From: Clostridiaceae bacterium
GTDB lineage: Bacteria; Bacillota; Clostridia; Oscillospirales; Acutalibacteraceae
Length of the DNA: 12,692 nucleotides
Direction of reading: 5' to 3'
Assembly (NCBI GenBank): GCA_016293225.1
Contig: JAEDEQ010000050.1
Location: 1-12,692 of the forward strand
Below, in pieces: positions 1 to 6,444 of the stretch. The stretch's first letter is position 1; every line of letters begins with the position of its first letter. A program made the position numbers and the translations under genes. The notes beneath the pieces were generated by a model. The model did not search any database. It was not told the DNA's origin and saw nothing but the letters and a program-made list of their open reading frames with translations.

Positions 1-391
1 CAATGGCGTCCGAAAGTGAATTTGTGAAAGACGATGAGTAATGCTCGGAACTGACGCAGGAGACAAATTTCTTGTTTTCTTCAATGAAGGAAAGCACTTT
101 TTCAATCATTTTCATGCAGTTTTCGTTCATCTGCTCAATGGAAAAATCCTTGTCGGACTTTTCAAAATCAAGTTCGGCAAGCTTCATCTTAAAACAGCAG
201 TTGAGAAAATCATGCTTATCAACAAAGTGCTTATAAAAGGTTGCTCTGTGAACATTGGCCCGGTTGCATATTTCAAGCACCGTAAGGTCGTCAAAGCTTT
301 TTTGCGCAAGGAGCTTTATCAGCGCCTCTGTCAGTTGATTGTATGTTCTTCTTACCCGGATATCCGTTACCTTGTTTTTAGTTTCCGTCAC
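1..391 (-). CDS. TetR/AcrR-family transcriptional regulator, C-terminus cut by the window edge
   Basis: About 130 residues are visible. Residues 10-60 form a TetR-type helix-turn-helix: a first helix RVRRTYNQLTEALIKLL, then the turn and recognition helix DDLTVLEICNRANVHRATFYKHF. The RATFYKHF signature is diagnostic of the family. The rest is the start of the ligand-binding helical domain, and the gene runs off position 1; TetR proteins are usually about 180-200 aa. No ATG fits. The best start is GTG at 391-389, whose bases overlap the TGA stop of the upstream membrane-protein gene (GTGA), with a GAGGA about 12 nt upstream. This suggests translational coupling at the end of the HAD-HD-CmpB operon. 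The target and ligand are unknown; autoregulation of its operon is possible, but no obvious operator is tied to it. Confidence 0.88.
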   Translation of the reverse strand, partial: MTETKNKVTDIRVRRTYNQLTEALIKLLAQKSFDDLTVLEICNRANVHRATFYKHFVDKHDFLNCCFKMKLAELDFEKSDKDFSIEQMNENCMKMIEKVLSFIEENKKFVSCVSSEHYSSSFTNSLSDAI

Positions 392-1254
392 TGTTTTTCA
401 CCGTCCTCGTTTAAATTGGATTTTATGTCGTCCCTGAGCTTTTTAATACGCTCAAGCTGTTTTCTTATACTCTTTTCAAGTGAAAGGTTGTTTCTGAAAA
501 ATCGGCTTGAGTATTTATTTTTGTCGTTTTTATCCTTACTGCCTTTTGAAAGCCTCAGCTCAAACTCATGAATGATATCAATAAGCTGCTCAAAAGCTTC
601 TGTTTTGGTGTCGTTCAGCTTATCCGCCTTGTTTTCAAGCGACTGCTGAAGGGAGTTCTTCTTGTCTTCAAAGGTTGTTTTAACGCTGTTGAAGGTGTTG
701 CCGATAGAATCAAGAATTTTGCCCAACTTGATTTGAAGCTTTCTGATGTCAAGCGCTTTCCTGACGGAATTTGCAACGTCAATAAAGAACACAACAAAAA
801 TTCCGATGAGTATGAACCGCACTGTTTTAACATTAAAGCTCATTATAACCTTATCAACGTGCGGATGGATAAGCTTGACAAATGTTAAGGCAACAACGCC
901 CCAATAGAGAGTGTGCTTGAGACAGATTCTGCCTTTGATATTCAAAAATTCATAAGTGTAGTCCCACCATCTTGCGTGGAAAAGCACCTCCATCAGAACG
1001 CTTGTGATATATTCCACAATGTCGCAAAGCACCATTCCGAGCAAAAAGACCAGAAGCGGCTTATCCTTAAACGGGTTATAAAGAAAAATCGTCATAACAA
1101 GCGCGCCCGTGCCGTAAATCGGACACATGGGACCGGTGAGAAAGCCGCTGTTGATTATACGCTTTTCACCGATGGAACGGTAAAGGCTTTCAACAAACCA
1201 CCCGGCGGCGCTGTAAAAGAAGAACGACAGAATATACAGAGGAATTTTACTCAT
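388..1254 (-). CDS. CmpB-family (PF06541, 'putative ABC transporter permease') membrane protein
   Basis: 288 aa. The N-terminal 165 residues hold about four to five hydrophobic segments and the PF06541 signatures: SAAGWFVESLY near residue 15, SGFLTGPMCPIYGTGA near 36-51, EYITSVLMEVLFHARWWDYT near 81-100, and the region GRICLKHTLYWG. The C-terminal part (about 170-288) is soluble, highly charged and probably coiled-coil, ending in a basic helix. Family members are annotated as ABC permease-like, but biochemical function is not established, and no ATPase gene is adjacent. ATG at 1254 is chosen because AAAGGA lies about 7 nt upstream; an in-frame ATG at 1272 has no comparable site. The start overlaps the end of the HD-domain gene by 8 bp and the stop overlaps the TetR GTG start by 4 bp, so the three genes are likely co-translated. 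Confidence 0.88.
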   Translation of the reverse strand: MSKIPLYILSFFFYSAAGWFVESLYRSIGEKRIINSGFLTGPMCPIYGTGALVMTIFLYNPFKDKPLLVFLLGMVLCDIVEYITSVLMEVLFHARWWDYTYEFLNIKGRICLKHTLYWGVVALTFVKLIHPHVDKVIMSFNVKTVRFILIGIFVVFFIDVANSVRKALDIRKLQIKLGKILDSIGNTFNSVKTTFEDKKNSLQQSLENKADKLNDTKTEAFEQLIDIIHEFELRLSKGSKDKNDKNKYSSRFFRNNLSLEKSIRKQLERIKKLRDDIKSNLNEDGEKQ

Positions 1255-1792
1255 GGCTGATCCTTTCAACATCTTTTAAAAATCGTTGCTTATATTTTTT
1301 GCTCAGCGAATACATCAGCTCCCGCGTTGCACAGTATTTATCGGCAAAGCTGACAATATAGCCCTCGGCGTATCTCGGCGGAACAAACGTGAGCGGCCAC
1401 ATATGCCTTTTAATACAGTTGAGCGTAATCATATCGGAATCCGCCGCAAGCTCCTTGGCGTTGAGGCAGGCATATTGGGGATGCTTGTAGCCGTGAAGCT
1501 TGTGCCATTTTCCGGTTTCGCCGTCGCGCCAGTCATAATAAAAAAGATCATGCATTGTTGCGCCTCTTGCCGCGGATTTATAGTTAAGACCAAGGCGCTT
1601 GCAGATAACATAAGTTAGAAATGCAACGCCGGTGATGTGCTGAAGCCTGTTGATATCAAGATGCTGCTCATACTTTGCAAGCGACTGAACTTCGTCGGAA
1701 AAATAAAGGTCGCCGACAATGTCAAAAAAGCCCTCGCTGTTAACTTTGGTGAGCTTGTATGTTTTACAGTAGCAGTTATAAAGCTTGCCCAA
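1247..1792 (-). CDS. HD-domain metal-dependent phosphohydrolase family protein
   Basis: 181 aa, a single HD-type domain. Candidate metal ligands appear in the expected order: H52 (LQHITG), H81-D82 (TMHDLFYYD), H100/H104 in the loop WHKLHGYKHPQ, H130 (IKRHMWP) and D151 (VSFADKYCA). HD proteins hydrolyse phosphoester bonds in nucleotides or related metabolites; the substrate here cannot be told. The frame opens with TTG at 1792, two bases after the C of the neighbour's codon and directly after the HAD stop codon (TAA at 1795-1793). A purine-rich GGCAGGTG lies just upstream, and no in-frame ATG exists before the conserved core, so the TTG start is plausible through translational coupling. Its end overlaps the CmpB start by 8 bp. 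The start is the least certain part of the call. Confidence 0.85.
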   Translation of the reverse strand: MGKLYNCYCKTYKLTKVNSEGFFDIVGDLYFSDEVQSLAKYEQHLDINRLQHITGVAFLTYVICKRLGLNYKSAARGATMHDLFYYDWRDGETGKWHKLHGYKHPQYACLNAKELAADSDMITLNCIKRHMWPLTFVPPRYAEGYIVSFADKYCATRELMYSLSKKYKQRFLKDVERISHE

Positions 1793-2632
1793 TTACAACA
1801 CCTGCCTGTCCTCAGAAAATCTTTTCTCAATAAACTTTGCAACCGCATTGTCGCTGTTGCTGCCAATGACGCCCGTAGCAATTTTTTTAAGCTCTTTGCA
1901 GGCGTTCCCGACGGCATAGCATTCATCCGAAGCCTCAAAAAGCGGAATATCATTGATATTATCGCCGAAAACAATGAGCCTGTCCGCGCCGAGCTGCTTT
2001 TTAAGCTCTGCGGCAGCGCGGCCTTTGTTTATGCCTGCGCACATGGCTTCAAGAAAGTAGCAGTCGGTATAGTTATCACTGTAAAAATTGCAGTCAATAC
2101 CCTTGATTTTTTTCATTTCACCGTAAATGCCCTCAAGCGCTTCCTTTTCGTCAAGGGTAACAACATAAACGAAATCTCCGCTGTTTTTGAAGTCAAAAGC
2201 CGAAACCTGCTCGAATGTTTTGTTGAAGAATGCCTTGCGGTCTGTAACATAAGAGCGAATGTGTCCGTTGTCAAGAGCCTTGTATTTTACATTAAGCCTC
2301 CTGTTTTTCTCAAAGTAAAGCAGCGGATTCTTACCATACTTTTTAAACAAACCGTCAATCTCTTTTCCGGTTTCGGGCGGAATCGAATGAACGGAAAGCG
2401 TCTGCCTTTCAATCGGGTCGTAGATACACACACCGTTCATCAGAACAAGCGGAAGACGAAGGTCAACCTGACTGAAAATCGGTATAACCGTGGCATAGGT
2501 CCGCGCCGTTGCTACTGAAAACAGCAGGCCCTTTTTTGTCAGAGTATTTATGATTTCAGCTGATTCGGCAGATACCTTTGCATCAGGATCCAAAAACGTT
2601 CCGTCAAGGTCAGTTAAGAATAGCGTTCGCAT
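1793..2632 (-). CDS. Cof-type HAD-superfamily phosphatase
   Basis: 279 aa, the usual length for Cof/YbiV-type sugar-phosphate or flavin-phosphate phosphatases with a C2 cap. Motif I is DLDGT at residues 8-12, with D8 as nucleophile and D10 as acid/base. Motif II is the Thr in SVATARTYA near 42, motif III is the Lys of INKG near 203, and motif IV is GDNINDIP at 223-230. The cap domain spans roughly 85-190. ATG at 2632 is preferred: AAAGGAA lies about 10 nt upstream, DLDGT then falls at the normal distance from the N-terminus, and the TATAAT box at 2672-2667 overlaps the farther-upstream ATGs, which would not be transcribed. This is the first gene of the HAD-HD-CmpB-TetR operon. The substrate is unknown. 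Confidence 0.93.
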   Translation of the reverse strand: MRTLFLTDLDGTFLDPDAKVSAESAEIINTLTKKGLLFSVATARTYATVIPIFSQVDLRLPLVLMNGVCIYDPIERQTLSVHSIPPETGKEIDGLFKKYGKNPLLYFEKNRRLNVKYKALDNGHIRSYVTDRKAFFNKTFEQVSAFDFKNSGDFVYVVTLDEKEALEGIYGEMKKIKGIDCNFYSDNYTDCYFLEAMCAGINKGRAAAELKKQLGADRLIVFGDNINDIPLFEASDECYAVGNACKELKKIATGVIGSNSDNAVAKFIEKRFSEDRQVL

Positions 2633-2666
2633 TTTTAAGACGTTCCTTTGTTTTTTGTCTTTGAAC

Positions 2667-2695
2667 ATTATATCACGCCACGTCAAAAAAGACAA
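2667..2695 (-). promoter_or_regulatory. Sigma-A-type promoter of the HAD-HD-CmpB-TetR operon
   Basis: Minus-strand -35 TTGTCT (2695-2690), a 17-nt spacer and a perfect -10 TATAAT (2672-2667). The expected transcription start is near 2660, leaving a leader of about 28 nt with the AAAGGAA ribosome site. The position rules out the more upstream ATG codons of the HAD frame. Confidence 0.75.
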
Positions 2696-2778
2696 CTGTC
2701 TACAATATTTTTTTGCCCAAAATTATTCATTCCGCCGAACAAAAAAATATGTATAAACAATAAAATATAAAAAACCTA

Positions 2779-2806
2779 TTGAAATATGGGAAAAACATAG
2801 TATAAT
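2779..2806 (+). promoter_or_regulatory. Sigma-A-type promoter of the NUDIX gene
   Basis: -35 TTGAAA at 2779-2784 and -10 TATAAT at 2801-2806, with a 16-nt spacer in AT-rich DNA. The predicted start near 2813 gives a leader of about 95 nt. It lies back-to-back with the HAD promoter; the two sets of promoter boxes are more than 80 bp apart. Confidence 0.75.
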
Positions 2807-2837
2807 ATAAAGCATATTATCCTGTGCGGTCGGCGTT

Positions 2838-2880
2838 CGGAAACTTTCGGTTTTTCCGGTTTTCCGGATGTTGGTTTCCG
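2838..2880 (+). other. Structured 5' leader (nested hairpins) ahead of the NUDIX gene
   Basis: An outer inverted repeat CGGAAAC (2838-2844) / GTTTCCG (2874-2880) encloses a perfect tetraloop hairpin, TCCGG (2855-2859), loop TTTT, CCGGA (2864-2868). It lies fully inside the predicted leader, before the AAGGGG ribosome site at 2895-2900. There is no T-tract after it, so it is not a typical terminator. I do not recognise a known riboswitch class. Pairing is read by eye only. Confidence 0.4.
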
Positions 2881-2907
2881 GCTGCATTTTGTTGAAGGGG
2901 ACAAATA

Positions 2908-3645
2908 ATGTTAGGTAAATTCGTCAGAGTACGTGTAACTTCCCCGATGCACTCTTATAATAAGCGGTTCGGTTTCAAGTACAGGCTGAACTACGGTATT
3001 GTTGAGGGCGGAAAAACGCAGAAAAATTCTGTCATCAGCGCTTATATTATGGGTATCAACCATCCTGTCAGAAATTTTGACGGAAGGGTTATTGCCATAG
3101 TCCGCCGCAACGGCGGAAAGGGTGTTGTCCTTGTTGTTGCACCTAAAAGCACACGCTTCATTATCAATGATATTCGCCGCGCCATCGACTTTGCCGAGGG
3201 CAGAAACGGTTATACGCTTGAGTGTCTTTATGAAAGCTCCTGCGGCGCCGTTGTTTTCCGTAACGACGCAACCGAGAAAAAATTTCTGTTGATCCGCAAT
3301 AAACGCAGCGCTCACTGGGGATTTCCCAAAGGTCATATCGAGCCCGGCGAGAATAACGAGCAAACAGCTATCAGAGAGGTTCTTGAGGAAACCGGCATCA
3401 ATATAAGAGTTTTACCGAACTTCAAAAAATGCTCCGAATACACAATCCAGGGCAGAATTGAAAAATCTGTTTCAATCTTCCTTGCCGAAACGGACGACGT
3501 TGAATACACCATTCAGCCGGAGGAAATTGAAGAGTGCGGCTGGTTCTCCTATTACGATGCGCTGAAGACGCTGAATTATGACAATGATAAGCGTATTCTT
3601 GAACAAGCAAAACAATATCTTCTTGCAAACTGCACCGGAGGCTGA
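2908..3645 (+). CDS. NUDIX hydrolase with N-terminal inorganic-pyrophosphatase-like domain
   Basis: 245 aa in two parts. Residues 105-240 are a NUDIX domain with a perfect GX5EX7REUXEEXGU box: G142, E148, R156-E157, E160-E161 and G163. It is preceded by HWGFPKG, typical of bis(5'-nucleosyl)-tetraphosphatase (Ap4A hydrolase)-like members. Residues 2-97 resemble short clostridial soluble pyrophosphatases (PF00719): GKFVRVRVTSPMHSY, YRLNYGIVEG, AYIMGINHPVRNFDGRVIAI and a VVAPKSTRF block. The acidic metal-binding stretch expected before AYIMG is replaced by residues such as N40, S41 and S44, so this domain is probably not an active PPase and may bind ligand instead. ATG at 2908 follows AAGGGG by 7 nt. 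It is co-transcribed with the membrane protein 2 bp downstream. The NUDIX call is firm; the PPase homology is by eye. Confidence 0.92.
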   Translation: MLGKFVRVRVTSPMHSYNKRFGFKYRLNYGIVEGGKTQKNSVISAYIMGINHPVRNFDGRVIAIVRRNGGKGVVLVVAPKSTRFIINDIRRAIDFAEGRNGYTLECLYESSCGAVVFRNDATEKKFLLIRNKRSAHWGFPKGHIEPGENNEQTAIREVLEETGINIRVLPNFKKCSEYTIQGRIEKSVSIFLAETDDVEYTIQPEEIEECGWFSYYDALKTLNYDNDKRILEQAKQYLLANCTGG

Positions 3646-3647
3646 GT

Positions 3648-4151
3648 ATGGCTGAATCTATAGCCCGTTTTTTTGTTGATAACCTTGACGGCAAGGTCTC
3701 CTCTGAGATTATTGCTTTTATCATCTCAATGCTGCCTATTCTTGAGCTGCGCGGAGGTCTGATTGCCGCAAAGCTTATGGGCGTTGAGTTTTTCAGAGCG
3801 TTTATTATCTGCTTTATCGGCAATCTTCTTCCGATTCCGTTCATTCTTCTTTTCATCAGGAAGATTTTTAATTGGCTCAAGAAATTCAAAAAGACCGAAA
3901 AGCTCATCGAAAAGCTTGAGGCGCGCTCAATCCGGAAAGCGGATAAGGTCAAAAAGTACCGCCTTTTCGGTCTGTTCCTTTTTGTTGCAATACCTCTGCC
4001 CGGAACAGGAGCCTGGACCGGAGCCTTGGCTGCCGACCTTTTTGATATCAGAATCCGCCACTCCTTTCCGACGATTGCGGTGGGTGTTCTTGCGGCCGGA
4101 ATAATCATGTCCGTGCTTGCATACGCAATTCCCGGCGCATTCGGTTTTTGA
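3648..4151 (+). CDS. Small multidrug export family membrane protein (PF06695-type)
   Basis: 167 aa, within the usual range for this family. Features in order: a hydrophobic segment with SMLPILELRGGLIAAKLMG (residues 26-44), where P-x-x-ELRGG is the first family signature. A second membrane segment follows (about 50-72), then a basic loop (73-105). Next comes FVAIPLPGTGAWTGALAADLF, the second signature with a membrane-re-entrant character, and a final membrane segment (about 140-163). The family name is historical; a transport substrate is not established. The start ATG is 2 bp after the NUDIX stop, with GGAGG at 3636-3640 inside the end of the NUDIX gene, so the pair forms an operon. A strong terminator follows. 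Confidence 0.88.
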   Translation: MAESIARFFVDNLDGKVSSEIIAFIISMLPILELRGGLIAAKLMGVEFFRAFIICFIGNLLPIPFILLFIRKIFNWLKKFKKTEKLIEKLEARSIRKADKVKKYRLFGLFLFVAIPLPGTGAWTGALAADLFDIRIRHSFPTIAVGVLAAGIIMSVLAYAIPGAFGF

Positions 4152-4190
4152 TTAAATTAAACAACGATTGCGGACGGAAAATTAAAAACA

Positions 4191-4245
4191 AAAAGCTATA
4201 ATTTACAGGAAGCGAAATAAATGTTTCCCGTATTTTATAGCTTTT
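4191..4245. terminator. Bidirectional rho-independent terminator
   Basis: AAAAGCTATAA (4191-4201) pairs perfectly with TTATAGCTTTT (4235-4245). After a small internal loop the stem continues with TAC/GTA and GGAA/TTCC around a single mismatch. The T-rich run TTTTCTTT follows on the plus strand. On the minus strand the stem is followed by TTTTTGTTTTT. It sits between the convergent membrane-protein gene and dapA, so it can end both transcripts. Confidence 0.8.
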
Positions 4246-4279
4246 CTTTATGTGAGTAAATTAGCTTAACTGAGCTTTT

Positions 4280-5185
4280 TCATATTCTCAGTTCAGACCT
4301 GATTTCAGAAAGATGCTTCTGCATTGACTGCATCAAAAGCTCCCTGCAGTCAAGAGACAGCTCACACAGCGGCAAACGGCACTTTCCGGCGTCAATTCCG
4401 GCAATTTTAAGCGCTGCTTTTATCGGCATCGGGTTAACGTCGATGAAAAGATTTTCAATAAGCTCCATGCAGTCTTTTTGCATCTGCGCACATTTTTCAC
4501 ATTCACCGTTTACACCGCACAGCACCATTTTGTGCGTATATTGCGGCATTATGTTAGCAAGAACCGAAACAACGCCCTTGAAGCCGAATGATGTACAGAC
4601 CGACACAAGGTCATCGTTGCCACAATAAAAATCGAGCTTATCTTCGCAAAGCACAACCGATTTTATCAGTTTTGTTATGCAGGTATCGGCTTCCTTAACA
4701 CCAACAATATTTTCGTGCTGGGCCAGCTTTTTGTATGTTTCCGGCTTTATATTCATGCCGGTTCTTGACGGAACATTATAAACAATTATCGGTTTGAGAA
4801 GCTTCTCTGCAAGGGCAAAATAATGCTTCAAAAGCCCCTCCTGCGAGGTTTTGTTGTAATAGGGCGTAACCATAAGGTGCGCGTCAGCACCGCATTCCTC
4901 GGCTTTTTTTGCAACATCAAGGGTGAAAGAAGTGCTGTTGCTGCCGGTACCGCAGATCAAAGGAACTCGTTTCTGAATAGTTTCATTTGCAACAGAAAAC
5001 AATTCAAGCCGTTCTTCAACCGAAAGAGTTGAGCCTTCTCCCGTGGTTCCGCAAACAACAACAGCGTCGGTGTGGTTTGCAATTTGAATTTCAATAAGCT
5101 TTTTGAAAAGCTTAAAGTTGATTTTTCCGTCCTTATCAAAGGGCGTTACCAAAGCAACGCCGCTGCCGATAAAGAGGGGAGTCAT
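4280..5185 (-). CDS. dapA: 4-hydroxy-tetrahydrodipicolinate synthase
   Basis: 301 aa, a TIM-barrel aldolase of normal length. It condenses pyruvate with L-aspartate 4-semialdehyde, the first step specific to diaminopimelate and lysine synthesis, in the cytosol. Visible motifs: GTTGEGSTLS (residues 46-55, the Thr pair of the proton relay), TPYYNK (108-112), YNVPSRTG with the catalytic Tyr136 and substrate-binding Arg141, and VGVKEA with the Schiff-base Lys164. The start is one of two adjacent ATGs (5188 or 5185). I chose 5185 because GGAGG then lies 7 nt upstream; a TTG farther upstream (5203) lacks support. It follows asd with a 14-bp gap, and Asd makes its substrate. No lysine riboswitch is visible. 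Confidence 0.97.
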   Translation of the reverse strand: MTPLFIGSGVALVTPFDKDGKINFKLFKKLIEIQIANHTDAVVVCGTTGEGSTLSVEERLELFSVANETIQKRVPLICGTGSNSTSFTLDVAKKAEECGADAHLMVTPYYNKTSQEGLLKHYFALAEKLLKPIIVYNVPSRTGMNIKPETYKKLAQHENIVGVKEADTCITKLIKSVVLCEDKLDFYCGNDDLVSVCTSFGFKGVVSVLANIMPQYTHKMVLCGVNGECEKCAQMQKDCMELIENLFIDVNPMPIKAALKIAGIDAGKCRLPLCELSLDCRELLMQSMQKHLSEIRSELRI

Positions 5186-5199
5186 CATATAACCTCCGT

Positions 5200-6288
5200 T
5201 CAATCAATATAGCCTTCCGCGCAAAGAAGCTCGGCAAGCAGAACTCCGCCGCCTGCGGCTCCGCGCAGAGTATTGTGTGAAAGACAGACGAATTTGTAGT
5301 CGTATTGGGAATCTTCACGGAGTCTGCCTATTGAAATTGCCATTCCGCCCTCAAGGTTCCTTTGAAGCTTGGTCTGCGGAAGATTGTCTTCACTGAAATA
5401 ATGCAAAAACTGCGTGGGTGCGCTCGGAAGCGAAAGCTCCTGCGCTCTTCCGGAATAATTCTTCCAGCAATCAAGAATTTCTTCCTTGCTCGGCTTTTTT
5501 CCGTCCTCAAAGCGCATGAAAACGGCGCCCATATGACCGTCTGAAACAGGCACGCGGATACACTGTGCGGTGAAAGCAGGGGAGGAGGCATTGACAATTT
5601 TTCCGTATTCAACCTTGCCCCAGATTTTCAGCGGCTCCGTTTCGCTCTTTTCTTCTTCTCCGCCGATAAAGGGGATAACGTTATCAAGCATTTCCGGCCA
5701 TGTTTTAAAGGTTTTTCCTGCGCCTGAAATTGCCTGATAGGTGCAAACAAGAACTTCCTTTACGCCGAATTTTTTGTCAAGCGGATAGATTGCCGGAACA
5801 TAGCTCTGAAGCGAACAGTTTGATTTAACGGCAATGAATCCGCGCTTTGTTCCGAGGCGCTTCCTCTGCGCTTCGATAACCTTGATATGGTCTGCGTTGA
5901 TTTCCGGAATTACCATCGGAACATCATCGGTCATACGGTGAGCGCTGTTGTTTGAAATTACGGGACATTCCGCTTTTGCATATGCTTCCTCAAGCGCTTT
6001 GATCTCGTCCTTTTTCATATCGACGGCGCAAAAAACAAAGTCAACCTCAGAGGCTATCTGAGCAATATCCTGTGTTGCGTTCTTAACCGTAAGAGAAGCA
6101 ATGTTTTCCGGAATCTCGCAGTCAAAGGCCCATTTTTCTCCGACAGCGTCTTTGTAACTCTTTCCGGCCGATCTCGGACTTGCCGCAACAACCTTAACAT
6201 TGAACCACGGATGCTTAGCAAGGAGCAGAACAAACCTTTGACCGACCATGCCCGTGGCACCGATAATTCCGACATTATATCTTTTCAT
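5200..6288 (-). CDS. asd: Aspartate-semialdehyde dehydrogenase
   Basis: 362 aa. It reduces L-aspartyl-4-phosphate with NADPH to aspartate semialdehyde, the branch point to lysine/DAP, threonine and methionine. Visible: an N-terminal Rossmann motif GATGMVG (10-16), the catalytic cysteine C158 in VKSNCSLQS, substrate-binding R245 and the catalytic H252 in RVPVSDGHMGAV. The length and the SNCS and HNTLRGAAGG motifs resemble the archaeal/fungal branch of the family rather than the E. coli type. This is a by-eye judgement. ATG at 6288 has GAGGTG 8 nt upstream. It is the first gene of an asd-dapA operon, whose promoter faces the queA promoter. Confidence 0.97.
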   Translation of the reverse strand: MKRYNVGIIGATGMVGQRFVLLLAKHPWFNVKVVAASPRSAGKSYKDAVGEKWAFDCEIPENIASLTVKNATQDIAQIASEVDFVFCAVDMKKDEIKALEEAYAKAECPVISNNSAHRMTDDVPMVIPEINADHIKVIEAQRKRLGTKRGFIAVKSNCSLQSYVPAIYPLDKKFGVKEVLVCTYQAISGAGKTFKTWPEMLDNVIPFIGGEEEKSETEPLKIWGKVEYGKIVNASSPAFTAQCIRVPVSDGHMGAVFMRFEDGKKPSKEEILDCWKNYSGRAQELSLPSAPTQFLHYFSEDNLPQTKLQRNLEGGMAISIGRLREDSQYDYKFVCLSHNTLRGAAGGGVLLAELLCAEGYID

Positions 6289-6300
6289 AAATGCACACCT

Positions 6301-6342
6301 CAGTTTTTATAAGTATTTTAGCGCAAACTGTTGCCAAAACTG
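6301..6342. repeat. Inverted repeat in the asd leader / queA promoter region
   Basis: CAGTTTT (6301-6307) and AAAACTG (6336-6342) are exact inverse complements. Read on the minus strand, the asd leader contains CAGTTT twice (ending near 6337 and 6325). Either copy could pair with the AAACTG directly before the asd GAGGTG ribosome site. The functional meaning is uncertain. Confidence 0.3.
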
Positions 6343-6359
6343 TCAGATTGCACTATAAT
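6331..6359 (+). promoter_or_regulatory. Promoter of queA
   Basis: -35 TTGCCA (6331-6336), a 17-nt spacer and -10 TATAAT (6354-6359). The expected start is near 6366, giving a leader of about 79 nt before the queA ATG. The promoter lies inside the predicted asd leader, because the asd promoter is located to its right and points left. Confidence 0.7.
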
Positions 6360-6375
6360 AGATGAGTTGTTTTAT

Positions 6376-6404
6376 ATGATATCACGAAAAATGCGGTTCG
6401 TCAA
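6376..6404 (-). promoter_or_regulatory. Promoter of asd-dapA
   Basis: Minus-strand -35 TTGACG (6404-6399), a 17-nt spacer and -10 TATCAT (6381-6376). The expected start is near 6369, giving a leader of about 80 nt. The -10 boxes of this promoter and the queA promoter face each other 16 bp apart. Each transcript therefore passes through the other promoter. Confidence 0.6.
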
Positions 6405-6444
6405 TCGTTTTGATGATAATATTGCTATGCTTTGAGGTGCATTT

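Noticed and set aside
1637..2518. Long plus-strand open frame (about 290 codons) antisense to the HAD and HD genes
   Set aside because: It is opposite well-supported conserved genes, has no recognisable domain and no suitable ribosome site. It is an antisense shadow.
2632..2695. Longer HAD protein starting at 2695 or 2668
   Set aside because: Those codons lie upstream of, or within, the TATAAT box at 2672-2667. The conserved DLDGT begins directly after the ATG at 2632.
6289..6444. Lysine riboswitch or T-box before asd, or preQ1 riboswitch before queA
   Set aside because: The leaders are about 80 nt each, too short for a lysine riboswitch or T-box. I see neither a T-box sequence nor the preQ1 aptamer pattern with its A-rich tail.
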